Below, in pieces: positions 17,502-26,357 of a DNA stretch of 64,000 nucleotides. Each line of letters begins with the position of its first letter. Within the stretch, counting starts at the first letter, position 1. The notes below the pieces were generated by a model. It did not search any database and was not told the origin of the DNA. It saw only the letters and a program-made list of their open reading frames with translations. The stretch is from Pontibacter amylolyticus (GTDB lineage Bacteria > Bacteroidota > Bacteroidia > Cytophagales > Hymenobacteraceae). A program made the position numbers and the translations under genes. The stretch is taken from contig NZ_BMFP01000005.1 of the NCBI RefSeq assembly GCF_014638845.1, positions 96,848 to 160,847 on the forward strand, written 5' to 3'.

Positions 17502-18719
17502 CTACCTTCTCCCCCGCTTGCCTTTCCCTCCCCTGCCTGTGCGCTTGTCGTTCTTAGAACCAGCGGCGGCCTCCATAAAATCCTGCGCGGTGAGCGGAAA
17601 AGGATGCTGGTCTACCACAGGGATGGCTTTGCCGGTCAGGTTTTGGATGGCGATGAGCAAGGGCGTTTCGCTGGCGCCACAGAAGGTGATGGCCACACCG
17701 GCCGCCCCTGCCCTGCCCGTGCGGCCGATGCGGTGCACATAGGTTTCCGGCTCAAAGGGCAACTCGTAGTTGATCACGTGCGAGAGTTCCTCTACATCAA
17801 TTCCCCGGGCGGCTACATCAGTCGCGACGAGCACATGTGTTTCACTGTTTTTAAAGCTTTCCAGCACCCGCTCCCGGTCGCGCTGGGCACGGTCGGCATG
17901 GATGGCTTCGGCGGCTATACCTGCGGTGCTGAGTTCTTTGGCCAGCTTGTCGGCCCCCTCTTTGGTGCGCATAAACACCAGCGTACGGTCTATACCTGCG
18001 TGCTGCAACAGATGCAGCAGCAAAGGTGTTTTGTTCGCTTTCTTCACATAATACAGCTCTTGCCGGATGGTGACTGCCGACGATGAAACGGGTGAAACTT
18101 CCACAGTTGCAGGTTCGGTCAATATCTTCTTGGCCAGCTTGCTTACCTCAGGGGCCATGGTGGCCGAAAAGAACAGGGTCTGCCGCTTTTCAGGTATAGC
18201 CTGCAGCACCCGCCGGATATCCTGCAGGAAGCCCATATCCAACATGCGGTCGGCCTCGTCGAGCACCAGCAGCTGCACATACTGCAAATCCACAAAGCCC
18301 TGGTCGAGCAGGTCGAGCAGACGGCCGGGGGTGGCTACCAGAATGTCTATACCCGCCTGCAGGGCTTCAGTTTGCACTTTGTAGGGCACGCCCCCATATA
18401 CCACCAGGTGCTTCAGGCCGGTATACCTGCCGTAGGCTGCAAAGCTATCGCTTACCTGGCTGGCCAACTCGCGGGTGGGCGTGAGCACAAGTGCCCGGAT
18501 TGTCCGTGGTTCAGGTATAGCCTGCCCCTGCAGCAGTTGGAGAACAGGTATAGCGAAGGCGGCCGTTTTGCCCGTACCCGTCTGGGCCGTCGCCAGCAAA
18601 TCGCGCCCTTGCAGCACTTCAGGTATGGCCTGCAACTGGATGGGTGTGGGCTGGGTATAGCCCGCCTCTTCCAGCGCCTGCAGGATGGGTGAAATCAGGG
18701 ATAGGTCTTTGAAGGTCAT
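17502..18719 (-). CDS. rhlE: DEAD-box RNA helicase, RhlE-like
   Basis: 405 residues from the ATG at 18719. The frame is open for another 24 codons, but that part would encode the repeat-rich upstream DNA, and the family begins with MTFKDL. Motifs in order: Q motif (TPIQLQAIP), Walker A AQTGTGKT (45-52), PTRELA, TPGR, DEAD (154-157), SAT (FSATMAP), ATDVAARGID and HRIGRTGRAG. It unwinds RNA using ATP in ribosome assembly or RNA decay. The C-terminal tail is short and basic. The RhlE subfamily is the best guess from overall similarity; the DEAD-box family itself is certain. Confidence 0.93.
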   Translation of the reverse strand: MTFKDLSLISPILQALEEAGYTQPTPIQLQAIPEVLQGRDLLATAQTGTGKTAAFAIPVLQLLQGQAIPEPRTIRALVLTPTRELASQVSDSFAAYGRYTGLKHLVVYGGVPYKVQTEALQAGIDILVATPGRLLDLLDQGFVDLQYVQLLVLDEADRMLDMGFLQDIRRVLQAIPEKRQTLFFSATMAPEVSKLAKKILTEPATVEVSPVSSSAVTIRQELYYVKKANKTPLLLHLLQHAGIDRTLVFMRTKEGADKLAKELSTAGIAAEAIHADRAQRDRERVLESFKNSETHVLVATDVAARGIDVEELSHVINYELPFEPETYVHRIGRTGRAGAAGVAITFCGASETPLLIAIQNLTGKAIPVVDQHPFPLTAQDFMEAAAGSKNDKRTGRGGKGKRGRR

Positions 18720-18724
18720 AACGG

Positions 18725-19057
18725 CAGCGGTTTGTTGACAAAAGGTTCTTGACAAAAGACGGTTGGACAAAAGACAAAGGACTTTCGTCAATTTTCATTT
18801 TGGAGAGATTCTATTTCATAAGAAGCGATAAGCTAATTCCCTTTATCTCCTTGACTAACTCCGACTCAAGAAGATCTTTCAAACTATCTAAAGCCAACCC
18901 CGAAATTTCTCTTCTGCAAAGGTAGACCGAACGAGCACAGGCCGCTATACCTGAGCCAAACAAAAAACGGCGGAAATCCCTTTCCGCCGTTCTTGATTCG
19001 CTGTATTCAGAAAGTCTTTTGTCCTTTGTCAAAAAGTCAAAAGGTCTTTTGCCAAAT
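18725..19057. repeat. Intergenic segment bracketed by inverted GACAAAAG-type repeats
   Basis: On the left (18732-18785) TGACAAAAG, TTGACAAAAGAC and GGACAAAAGAC follow one another at short intervals. On the right (19012-19055) the inverse CTTTTGTC, TTTGTCAAAAAG and GGTCTTTTG occur. Between them lies the desaturase terminator (18966-18991). A short open frame on the minus strand (18811-19032) has no recognisable protein and is not called. The layout mirrors the inverted repeats at 27382-27579. Confidence 0.6.
18966..18991 (-). terminator. Terminator of the fatty-acid desaturase gene
   Basis: Perfect 11-bp stem AACGGCGGAAA / TTTCCGCCGTT with a 4-nt loop. On the minus strand it is followed by six T's. 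A TATACCT word (18946-18952) lies 13 nt beyond. Confidence 0.85.
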
Positions 19058-19060
19058 GCG

Positions 19061-20179
19061 CTACGCCATTACCTCGTTCAGGTTCGGCAGGCGCAGTCGC
19101 CCGAATCGGTGCAGGGTGTTCAGATGCGAGTACACGGCCTGCATGAAGGTTTTGCTCTCGATGTAGGTGAGGTTAAACTCAGCCGCGGTTTGTTTTACGA
19201 TTTCCGCGATGGCCGGGTAGTGCACGTGGCTGATGCGGGGGAACAAATGGTGCTCGATCTGGAAGTTCAGTCCGCCAACATACCACGACAGCCACTTGCT
19301 CTTGCGCGCAAAATTGGCGGTCGTGCTCAACTGGTGGATGGCCCAGTCATTCTCGATCACGCCACTCTCACTTGGCAGCGGATGGCTGGTACCCTCCACC
19401 GTGTGCGCCAGCTGAAACACCGTCGACAGGATAATGCCCGCCACAAAGTGCATCAGCACAAAACCAACCAGCACTTCCCAGAAAGGTATACCGAAAATCA
19501 GTGTAGGGGCTACCAGAATAGAGAAGAAGTACAGCACTTTAAAGGCGACGATCTTCAGAAAGGCCACTGTGTTTTCTGATTTGGAGTTGGCGTTTACGCC
19601 GCTCTTGATGTACTTGAAGAACTGCACAAAATCTTTCAGAATGACCCAGTACAAGGTGAGCAGCCCGTAGAAAAACAGAGCGTACGCCCACTGCAGCTTA
19701 TGATAGAAACGCACATCAGTATGTGGGGAAAAACGCAGGCCCACCATGTCGTCGATGTCCTCGTCCATGTCCACTACGTTGGTGTAGGTATGGTGCAGGA
19801 TGTTGTGCTGCAGTTTCCAGTTAAAGGCGGAGGCCCCCAGCAGGTTCACCGAGTGCGCCATCAGGTAGTTCACCGTCTTGTTTTTGGAGAAGGCGCCGTG
19901 GTTGGCGTCGTGCATCACGCTCATGGCCACGCCGGCTACGCCCAGGCCCATCACAAACCACAGCAGCAGGCTGATGCCTATACCTGGTGTGAAGGCAAGC
20001 AGGGCCGCAAACGGCACCACGTACATCAGCAAGAGCACTATGCTCTTTACCAGCAGGTTGGCACTGCCGGATTTGGGCAGGTTGTTTTCAGAAAAATAGG
20101 CGTCCACACGTTTGCGGAGCGTCGGGAAAAACAGACTTTTTTCTTTGTTAACGAATTTTACTTTGCCTTTAAGCTTCAT
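19061..20179 (-). CDS. Membrane fatty-acid desaturase (paralogue 1)
   Basis: 372 residues. An integral-membrane di-iron desaturase with the three histidine boxes: HDANH (90-94), HNILHH (125-130) and QIEHH (about 307-311). Gln in the third box is typical of front-end (delta-5/6-like, linoleoyl-CoA-type) desaturases, but there is no cytochrome b5 domain. Hydrophobic segments flank the boxes (44-63, 67-88 and around 205-245). It inserts a double bond into membrane-lipid acyl chains, often for cold adaptation; the regiochemistry cannot be predicted. It is followed directly by its terminator and preceded, 215 bp away, by a close paralogue on the same strand. Confidence 0.92.
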   Translation of the reverse strand: MKLKGKVKFVNKEKSLFFPTLRKRVDAYFSENNLPKSGSANLLVKSIVLLLMYVVPFAALLAFTPGIGISLLLWFVMGLGVAGVAMSVMHDANHGAFSKNKTVNYLMAHSVNLLGASAFNWKLQHNILHHTYTNVVDMDEDIDDMVGLRFSPHTDVRFYHKLQWAYALFFYGLLTLYWVILKDFVQFFKYIKSGVNANSKSENTVAFLKIVAFKVLYFFSILVAPTLIFGIPFWEVLVGFVLMHFVAGIILSTVFQLAHTVEGTSHPLPSESGVIENDWAIHQLSTTANFARKSKWLSWYVGGLNFQIEHHLFPRISHVHYPAIAEIVKQTAAEFNLTYIESKTFMQAVYSHLNTLHRFGRLRLPNLNEVMA

Positions 20180-20394
20180 TTAATCTACTTGATATTCTTA
20201 TTCAAAACTCACCCGAGGGAGGTATATCCTACGAATCAGTTGGTTATGTGTTTGTCTTTGCCACTCCAAACTGTGTTTCCCTGCTGTATGCAGGTGCTGA
20301 CCAGAATGAATTCAGCCGATCAGATACGCAAAGGAGGCTACAAATATAGCGTGGAAATGCGGGAGTATAAGCAGGTGCGGGTAATTTGATTTTG

Positions 20395-21507
20395 TTAGCC
20401 GATGGCCTCGTTCAAGCCCGGTAGCCTGCCAAAGCGATGCAGCGTGGCGATATGGGAGCGTACGGCCTGCCCAAAGGTCTCATTCTCGAGATAGGGAACG
20501 CCAAATTCTTCGGCCGTATCTTTCACTATACCTGCGATGGCCGGGTAATGCACATGGCATACACGCGGAAAAAGGTGATGCTCCACCTGGAAGTTCAATC
20601 CGCCCACGTACCACGACAGGATCTTGTTATGACGCGAAAAGTTAACGGTCGTGTTCATCTGGTGTATCGCCCAGTCATTCTCAATCACCCCGGTCTCGTC
20701 TGGCCTCGGGTGCGTGGTTCCCTCCACAGTGTGCGCCAACTGGAACACAACCGTCAGGATAATGCCGGCCACAAAATGCATCAGCAAAAAGCCCAGCAAC
20801 ACCTGCAGAAAAGGAATTCCGAAGAAAAGGGTCGGCACCCCAAACATCACAAAGAAGTACAGCGCTTTCATGGCAACCAGTTTCATGAACCAGTTCCTGT
20901 TCTCGGCTGCCGTGTTGTTGTTCACGCCGTTCTTTTTGAAAAGCGCATACTGCACAAAGTCCTTGGCCACCACCCAGTAGAGGGTCAGCAAGCCATAGAA
21001 AACGAAGGCGTACACCCACTGCAGCTTGTGGAAGAACTTTACTTTGCTGTGGGGGTTAAAACGCAGCACCAGCCGGTCTTGAATATCCTCGTCCATGTCC
21101 ACCACGTTGGTGTAGGTATGGTGCAGGATGTTGTGCTGCAGTTTCCAGTTAAAGGCGGAGCCGCCCACTAAATTCAGGGTATGGCCCATCAGGTCGTTGA
21201 CACGCTTGCTGTTGGAGAAGGCGCCGTGGTTAGCGTCGTGCATCACGCTCATCCCTATACCTGCCACACCCAAACCCATCACGAACCACAGCAGCAGGCT
21301 AACGCCCAAACCGGGTGTAAAAACAAGCAGGGCCACAAAAGGCAGGAGGTAGGTGAGCAACAGCACCACGCTCTTGACAATCATGGCGTTGTTGGCAGTT
21401 TTGGGGATATTGTTCTCGGCGAAATAAGCGTCTACACGCTTCCGGAGTGTCGGAAAGAACAGGCTTCTGTCTTTGTTGACAAACTTGACTTTGCTTTGCA
21501 GCTTCAT
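20395..21507 (-). CDS. Membrane fatty-acid desaturase (paralogue 2)
   Basis: 370 residues from the ATG at 21507. An upstream in-frame start would add 16 residues without similarity to the paralogue, so I use the start that aligns with paralogue 1. It shares long identical stretches with the neighbour, including FFPTLRKRVDAYF, LLLWFVMGLGVAG, HDANHGAFS and HNILHHTYTNVVDMDED, and keeps all three His boxes (third box QVEHH). It is a tandem duplicate that may differ in substrate position or expression. The segment between the two genes (20180-20394) has no terminator that I can see and contains an AGGTATA word at 20220. Confidence 0.92.
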   Translation of the reverse strand: MKLQSKVKFVNKDRSLFFPTLRKRVDAYFAENNIPKTANNAMIVKSVVLLLTYLLPFVALLVFTPGLGVSLLLWFVMGLGVAGIGMSVMHDANHGAFSNSKRVNDLMGHTLNLVGGSAFNWKLQHNILHHTYTNVVDMDEDIQDRLVLRFNPHSKVKFFHKLQWVYAFVFYGLLTLYWVVAKDFVQYALFKKNGVNNNTAAENRNWFMKLVAMKALYFFVMFGVPTLFFGIPFLQVLLGFLLMHFVAGIILTVVFQLAHTVEGTTHPRPDETGVIENDWAIHQMNTTVNFSRHNKILSWYVGGLNFQVEHHLFPRVCHVHYPAIAGIVKDTAEEFGVPYLENETFGQAVRSHIATLHRFGRLPGLNEAIG

Positions 21508-21816
21508 AGTTTTTAGGATGTTGTGTGAAAAATCAGAACTCACACATAGGGGCAAAAAGGCACAGAGAGTGAACTGAGGGTGTACTAAGTTTCAATATGT
21601 AAAAGCGAATTCGGCTTAATTAAGTTCAGCGCTATTGCACCACCCCAAGACTCTTTTGCTGCTTGCTTCAGCGTTCAATTCCTTGTTAAAAGCGATACGA
21701 CAGGTATTTACACACCTGACAATGTTTGCAATATAGTCAAAATCACATAAATATAAGCTTCGGAACTTCAAATATAAAGCCAAAAAAAGCCAATGGCCAG
21801 GCCAGTAAATACATAA
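21508..21816. other. Intergenic region between the desaturase and lpdA genes
   Basis: About 310 bp, AT-rich, without a credible open frame. It must hold the promoter for the desaturase gene on the minus strand. I found no exact TAnnTTTG box there. Nothing else is recognised. Confidence 0.5.
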
Positions 21817-21853
21817 AAAAAGCCTGACCAGATGTACTCCGGCCAGGCTTTTT
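21817..21853 (-). terminator. Terminator of lpdA
   Basis: AAAAAGCCTG pairs with CAGGCTTTTT around a 17-nt loop, followed on the minus strand by a run of T's. A TATACCT word (21859-21865) lies between the gene's stop and the hairpin. Confidence 0.8.
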
Positions 21854-21871
21854 AAAGCTATACCTGAAAAA

Positions 21872-23266
21872 TTACAGGTGAATTACTTCGTCGTAAGCGG
21901 CTGCGGCAGCCTCCATGATGGCTTCGCTCATGGTTGGGTGCGGGTGTACCGACTTGATGATTTCGTGACCAGTGGTTTCCAGTTTGCGGGCAACTACTAC
22001 CTCAGCGATCATCTCCGTTACGTTGGCACCGATCATGTGCGCACCCAGGAACTCGCCGTATTTGGCGTCGAAGATCACTTTCACGAATCCGTCCTTCGCG
22101 CCGGCGGCGCTTGCCTTGCCGGAAGCCGAGAACGGGAACTTGCCAATTTTGATGTCAAGGCCCTGCTCACGCGCAGCCTTCTCCGTCAGACCCACCGAAG
22201 CGATCTCTGGAGAGCAGTACGTACAGCCCGGGATGTTGCCATAATTCAATGGCTCCGGATCGTGACCTGTGATGGCCTCCACGCAGATGATGCCCTCGGC
22301 AGATGCTACGTGCGCCAATGCCGGGCCTGGCACGATATCGCCGATGGCATAGATGCCGTCCACGTTGGTCTTGTAGTACTCGTCCACGATCACGCGGCCT
22401 TTGTCTACCTTAATGCCCAGTTCCTCAATACCGATGTTCTCAAGGTTGGTCTGTATACCTACCGCCGAAAGCACCACTTCCGCCTCCAGCGTCTCTTCGC
22501 CTTTGGCCGTTTTCACTTTCACTTTGCAAAGGTCACCGCTGGTGTCCACAGACTCCACAGAAGCATCGGTCATGATGTTGATGCCCGACTTGCGGAATGA
22601 CTTGGACAGTTGACGCGATACCTCTTCGTCCTCTACCGGCACGATGTTCGGCAGGTACTCCACGATGGTCACTTTCGTGCCCATGGCATTATAGAAGTAA
22701 GCGAACTCCACGCCAATGGCGCCCGAACCCACTACGACCATGCTCTCCGGCATTTTGTCAAGCGCCATGGCTTGACGGTAGCCGATGATCTTCTTGCCGT
22801 CGATGGGCAGGTTAGGCAGCTCGCGTGAGCGGGCGCCTGTTGCCAGGATAATGTGGTCCGCCTCTACGGTGTCTTTTTTGCCTTCGGCGTTGGTTACCTC
22901 GATCTTGCCTTTAGCTACCACTTTACCGGTGCCCATGATGGCGTCGATCTTGTTTTTGCGGAACAGGAACTGGATGCCCTTGCTCATGCCGTCAGCCACA
23001 CCGCGGCTACGCTTGATTACCGCGTTGAAGTCTACAGAGGCCTCCCCGATCGTAATGCCGTAGTCGGCCGCATGGTTGATGTATTCGAAAACGTTTGCGC
23101 TCTTAAGCAATGCTTTGGTCGGGATACAGCCCCAGTTCAAACAGATGCCGCCCAGCGACTCACGCTCGATCACACCTACTTTTAAACCCAGCTGCGACGC
23201 GCGGATGGCCGCTACATAACCGCCCGGGCCGCTACCCAGCACTACCAAATCGTATTTTGATGCCAT
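21872..23266 (-). CDS. lpdA: Dihydrolipoyl dehydrogenase (E3)
   Basis: 464 residues, the standard E3 length. A flavoprotein that reoxidises lipoyl groups of the pyruvate, 2-oxoglutarate or branched-chain dehydrogenase complexes and the glycine cleavage system, passing electrons to NAD+. Seen: FAD-binding GSGPGGYVAA (11-20), the redox-active pair GGICLNWGCIPT (Cys42 and Cys47), NAD-binding VVGSGAIGVEFAY, second FAD motif YAIGDI, and the C-terminal HPHPTMSE (His443, Glu448) that completes the active site. The gene stands alone, with a well-formed promoter (23291-23320) and a terminator. No E1 or E2 genes are nearby. Confidence 0.96.
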   Translation of the reverse strand: MASKYDLVVLGSGPGGYVAAIRASQLGLKVGVIERESLGGICLNWGCIPTKALLKSANVFEYINHAADYGITIGEASVDFNAVIKRSRGVADGMSKGIQFLFRKNKIDAIMGTGKVVAKGKIEVTNAEGKKDTVEADHIILATGARSRELPNLPIDGKKIIGYRQAMALDKMPESMVVVGSGAIGVEFAYFYNAMGTKVTIVEYLPNIVPVEDEEVSRQLSKSFRKSGINIMTDASVESVDTSGDLCKVKVKTAKGEETLEAEVVLSAVGIQTNLENIGIEELGIKVDKGRVIVDEYYKTNVDGIYAIGDIVPGPALAHVASAEGIICVEAITGHDPEPLNYGNIPGCTYCSPEIASVGLTEKAAREQGLDIKIGKFPFSASGKASAAGAKDGFVKVIFDAKYGEFLGAHMIGANVTEMIAEVVVARKLETTGHEIIKSVHPHPTMSEAIMEAAAAAYDEVIHL

Positions 23267-23290
23267 AGTTTCTCTTTTTTAAATGCTGAG

Positions 23291-23320
23291 CAAAATTAAA
23301 CGATAATCCCAACATCACAA
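23291..23320 (-). promoter_or_regulatory. Full Bacteroidota-type promoter of lpdA
   Basis: Minus strand: TTG (23318-23320), exactly 19 nt spacer, then TAATTTTG (23291-23298). This fits the -33/-7 consensus TTG-N19-TAnnTTTG. The predicted 5' leader is about 20 nt. It is the best-formed promoter in the window. Confidence 0.75.
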
Positions 23321-23478
23321 AACCAGTTCTGCAACAGTGTTATCTGAGTTAAACATAGCACTATAAAAAGGCAGCACGCGGGCATTACCAAGAATTGCTA
23401 CAAAAAATTGCATCGCTGTTCGGTATTGCACTGAACTGTTGTATTTTGCGCACCATAACATGAGGTAACCCCTACTGC

Positions 23479-24144
23479 ATGAAAACAATTTTACTTCTGA
23501 TCATACCTGTACTTCTAGCGCTACCGGCTTTTTCACAGAAGGCCGCAACGCAGCCTGCCCCGAAGAAGACGGCGCTGCAGCATTTCAATGCTGGCAACCA
23601 GAAATTTAAGTCTGGCAAGTACTCCGAGGCCATCAAAGAATACAGCGAGGTGCTGAAGCAGGAACCCGAGCACATCGTCACTATGACAAACCGCGGCATC
23701 GCCCGCGACCGCATATTGGACTACCGCGGCGCCATTGCTGACTTTGACAAAGCCCTGGCGCTTGATCCGAAACACGTAGAAGCCTGGGTAAGTCGTGGCC
23801 TCTCCAAGTATAACCTGCAGGACTACAAGGGTGCGCTCATCGATTTCAACACGGCCGTTTCGATCGATCAGCTACAGGCCCGCACCTACAACAACCGCGG
23901 CCTGGTGCGTTTCGCCCTGAAAGACTACCGCAGCGCCATCATCGACTACGGCCGCGCCATCACCCTGCAACCCAACTATGCCGAAGCCTATTACAACCGC
24001 GGAGCGCCCCGCTATACCAGCGGCGACGTGAGCGGTGCCTGCGAAGACTGGATCAAAGCGAACAAGCTTGGCGTGAAAGAAGCGGAGCAATACCTGAAGC
24101 AGTTTTGCGGACAGAATTCTACTGCTACTAATTCGGCGAAGTAA
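23479..24144 (+). CDS. Secreted tetratricopeptide-repeat protein
   Basis: 221 residues. Signal peptide (hydrophobic 4-17, ending AFSQ). Then five TPR units of about 34 residues (about 31-65, 66-99, 100-133, 134-167, 168-200), recognisable by the pattern NRGIARDRILDYRGAIADF and YNNRGLVRFALKDYRSAI. TPRs are protein-protein interaction scaffolds, and here they act in the periplasm. The last repeat has DVSGACEDWIKANKLG, typical of Bacteroidota TPR proteins. The partner is unknown. Upstream, a TATTTTG sequence is one base short of a -7 box. Confidence 0.88.
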   Translation: MKTILLLIIPVLLALPAFSQKAATQPAPKKTALQHFNAGNQKFKSGKYSEAIKEYSEVLKQEPEHIVTMTNRGIARDRILDYRGAIADFDKALALDPKHVEAWVSRGLSKYNLQDYKGALIDFNTAVSIDQLQARTYNNRGLVRFALKDYRSAIIDYGRAITLQPNYAEAYYNRGAPRYTSGDVSGACEDWIKANKLGVKEAEQYLKQFCGQNSTATNSAK

Positions 24145-24149
24145 AAAGA

Positions 24150-24690
24150 GCTTTGTTCGCACTACGTAGGCGCGAGTGTCATCACTTGTGACGGCTATCG
24201 TGGGGCCTCTGGCCTAGTGGCAGGTATAACTACCTATACCGATAACTTTACCTATACCTGGCGTAGCTGCTGCTTCTCTATACTCTAAGCTAATTTATTT
24301 CATAGCTTCGCCTGTGCGGCGGGCACTCACTTTTTTCCTTGATGAAAAAAGTAAGCAAAAAAATCAAGACTCCCCAAACTCGCTGAACGCTCGAACAGTG
24401 GGTAGTCATTTTGTGCACCTGGCTGAAGTGATCTGTTTCATTGCCAGCGGGGCAAGATAGCCTTGCTATACCTGCCAGTGGTCTGTGGTCTGTGGTCTGT
24501 GATCGCAACTACAGCGCTTATACCTGTAAAGTAGTAGTGGCAGAAACTCCCCTCCTTGGATAAGGAGGGGTTAGGGGTGGTTGGACCCGGTACAGCGAAA
24601 GAACTACCGAAACCATAGTGCTATACCTGAAAACCGACAATAGCAGAAAGTCCCCCTTCGAAGGGGGCAGGGGGATGACAATCGTGCACA
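24150..24690 (-). repeat. Composite intergenic repeat, copy 3 (inverted)
   Basis: Minus-strand copy of the repeat at 9.2-9.9 and 55.4-56.2 kb. Reading the plus strand it holds the GGGGCCTCTGGCC motif near 24203 and a perfect hairpin ACTTTTTTC-N6-GAAAAAAGT (24329-24352) next to AAAAAAATCAAG. These are followed by CGCTGAACGCTCGAACAG, the CTCCCCTCC/GGAGGGG block with GGACCCGGTAC (24532-24586), and CCCCCTTCGAAGGGGG (24651-24666). Five TATACCT/AGGTATA words fall inside. No gene is seen here. Confidence 0.75.
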
Positions 24691-24735
24691 AGAATCCTGT
24701 TAATCCCTTAATCCTGAAAATCCTGATTCAGACAA
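24690..24735 (+). repeat. Nine-base-period ATCCTG repeat
   Basis: AATCCTGTT, AATCCCTTA, ATCCTGAAA and ATCCTGATTCAGAC follow each other with a 9-base period. I recall similar ATCCTG runs from intergenic DNA of other Bacteroidota, but cannot check this here. Confidence 0.6.
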
Positions 24736-24750
24736 GCTATTCCTGCAGAC

Positions 24751-24883
24751 CTCGCGGTGTGCGCAGCTCCCGCGAGTGTCTAAACCAAAGGCCGCGGCTA
24801 TGCCTTTTCAGCCGCTGTCGATCTGTTAGACGCTCGCAGGTCCGGAAGTCGAAGATCCCGAATCCTTTCGGGGACACTGCGAG
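24751..24883. repeat. Three consecutive GC-rich hairpins
   Basis: CTCGCGG/CCGCGAG (24751-24776), GCGGCT/AGCCGC (24794-24815) and CTCGCAG/CTGCGAG (24833-24883, enclosing an inner CCCGAA/TTCGGG hairpin) lie between the ATCCTG repeat and the M23 peptidase terminator. The regular structure suggests a structured RNA or a mobile palindromic element. No protein frame is credible. Confidence 0.5.
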
Positions 24884-24971
24884 GTTAGGCACCACCACTG
24901 GCTATCTAAGCTCACTCTCCTGTTTTGGGGTAAGGCTCTCAAAAAAAGGAGTGCAGAGGGATTACAGAAAC

Positions 24972-25003
24972 AAAAAAGGGGCGCTGCGCAGCGCCCCTTT
25001 TTT
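24972..25003 (-). terminator. Terminator of the M23 peptidase gene
   Basis: Perfect 32-bp palindrome with halves AAAAAAGGGGCGCTGC and GCAGCGCCCCTTTTTT. It gives a U-tract in both directions. It lies 19 nt beyond the stop of the M23 gene, whose stop codon is itself inside a TATACCT word. Confidence 0.88.
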
Positions 25004-25022
25004 GTTTCACTTAAAATAAACG

Positions 25023-26357
25023 TTATACCTCTTCTTCATTAAAACTCTTCTGTTGCTCCGTGGCCAGCAACTCCTGCTGCACACCTTTGGGCTCAATCGC
25101 CATTAGTTTGCCCTCCAGTTCAGACTTCAACTCTTCGAAAGCTTCTCTATACTTCTTTTCGATCGGGTGGGCAGACGGCAATTTCACTTTCAGAGCGTCA
25201 ACCTGCTTGCCGTTTTTCCAGAAGCGGTAACACAGGTGCGGGCCAGTCGCCAGGCCGGTGCTGCCTACGTAGCCGATGGTCTGGCCCTGGCTTACGCGGG
25301 AGCCTCGTCTGATGCCTTTGGCAAATTTGGACATGTGCAGGTACTGGGTGGTATAGGTCTTGTTGTGCTTGATCTTCACATAATAGCCGTTGCCTTTGGT
25401 ATAGGAGGCTTCCAGCACTACCCCATCGCCTACCGTGCGGATCGGCGTGCCACGCGGAGCGGCGAAGTCGGTGCCCAGGTGTGGCTTGTAGCGCTTCTGC
25501 ACCGGATGGAAACGGTTCATGGTATAGCGGGAACTGATGCGGCTGTACTCCAGCGGCTCTCTCAAAAAAGCTTTCTTCAGGCTCTTGCCGTCCTGGTCGT
25601 AGTAGCCGGCTTTCTGGCCTTCCTGGCCAAACGCGATAGCATAGAGCGGTTTGCCTTCGTGCTCAAAGTAAGCGGCCTTGATCTTCCCGAAACCGATCAC
25701 ATTGCCGTTCACCTGCCTTTCGTCATAGATCAGTTTAAAATGGTCGCCGGGCTGCAGACGGCTCAGGTTGAGGCGCCAGGCGTAGATGTCGGCAAAGTGG
25801 TTGACCAGTTGCGGCGAGCCCCCGGCAGCCAGAATGGACTCAAATAAGGAACTCTCAATAAAACCGGCGATGGCACGCTCCACTACTTCTACCTCACGTT
25901 TTTCCAGGCGTATGTCCAGTTCCCCGTTCAGGTCATAGATCACATACTCCACTTCGTTTGGTTCATAGATGAAATAGCGGGCCGTCTGGGCGGAGTCCTG
26001 GGCGTGCAGGATGATATAGTTGCGTTTGGCGTTGATGCGGCGTACGTCGAAAATCTTTTTGGACTTGCGGGCCAGTTGGTCGATGGTGACCGGCGAGATG
26101 TTGAAGCTGGCCAGAATCTGCGAGAGGTTCTCACCTCTTTCCACGGTGCCTTCTACAATTTCGAGTGTGTCGGTGGGAATGCCGAAGATGATCGGGGCTG
26201 GTTTTTTGACCACAACCGCTGGTTCAGGCTCCGGCTCAGGTGCTTTTTTATTTTCTGAGAAATGGAATTTTTCGAAGCTGATTGTTTGCGCTGCCGTGAT
26301 AAACACGAACATCGACACCGCGATCAGGATGGCTAGTCCGACACTACGTTTGAACAT
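25023..26357 (-). CDS. M23-family peptidoglycan endopeptidase with variant zinc site
   Basis: 444 residues. N-terminal membrane anchor or signal (8-24), then a Pro/Glu-rich linker, a LysM/OapA-like region (about 65-260) and a LytM catalytic domain (about 285-385). Zinc site: His293 and Asp297 in HLGTD, catalytic His341 in QYLHMS. The normally invariant HxH near the end reads H374-L-C376 (GPHLCYRFW), so the last ligand is Cys instead of His. It probably trims peptide cross-links of peptidoglycan during growth or division, or acts as an inactive regulator if Cys cannot bind zinc. The last codons are GAG-GTA-TAA, so an AGGTATA word provides the stop. Confidence 0.9.
   Translation of the reverse strand: MFKRSVGLAILIAVSMFVFITAAQTISFEKFHFSENKKAPEPEPEPAVVVKKPAPIIFGIPTDTLEIVEGTVERGENLSQILASFNISPVTIDQLARKSKKIFDVRRINAKRNYIILHAQDSAQTARYFIYEPNEVEYVIYDLNGELDIRLEKREVEVVERAIAGFIESSLFESILAAGGSPQLVNHFADIYAWRLNLSRLQPGDHFKLIYDERQVNGNVIGFGKIKAAYFEHEGKPLYAIAFGQEGQKAGYYDQDGKSLKKAFLREPLEYSRISSRYTMNRFHPVQKRYKPHLGTDFAAPRGTPIRTVGDGVVLEASYTKGNGYYVKIKHNKTYTTQYLHMSKFAKGIRRGSRVSQGQTIGYVGSTGLATGPHLCYRFWKNGKQVDALKVKLPSAHPIEKKYREAFEELKSELEGKLMAIEPKGVQQELLATEQQKSFNEEEV

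Noticed and set aside
18811..19032. 73-residue open frame on the minus strand between the helicase and the desaturase
   Set aside because: It spans the desaturase terminator hairpin and has no recognisable sequence features or start signal.
24290..24508. Similar short peptides (with LTFFIKEKS or LPTFFIKEKS) encoded at 24290-24508 and 55940-56209
   Set aside because: The similarity comes from the shared intergenic repeat with its T6/A6 hairpin. The frames are not protein genes, but they confirm that the DNA copies are related.
24828..24890. GTTAGAC/GTTAGGC motifs reminiscent of integron attC cores
   Set aside because: No matching complementary RYYYAAC partner at the right distance, no cassette array and no integrase.
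24618..25019. 133-residue open frame, plus strand
   Set aside because: It translates the ATCCTG repeat and GC-rich hairpins and ends inside the terminator palindrome.
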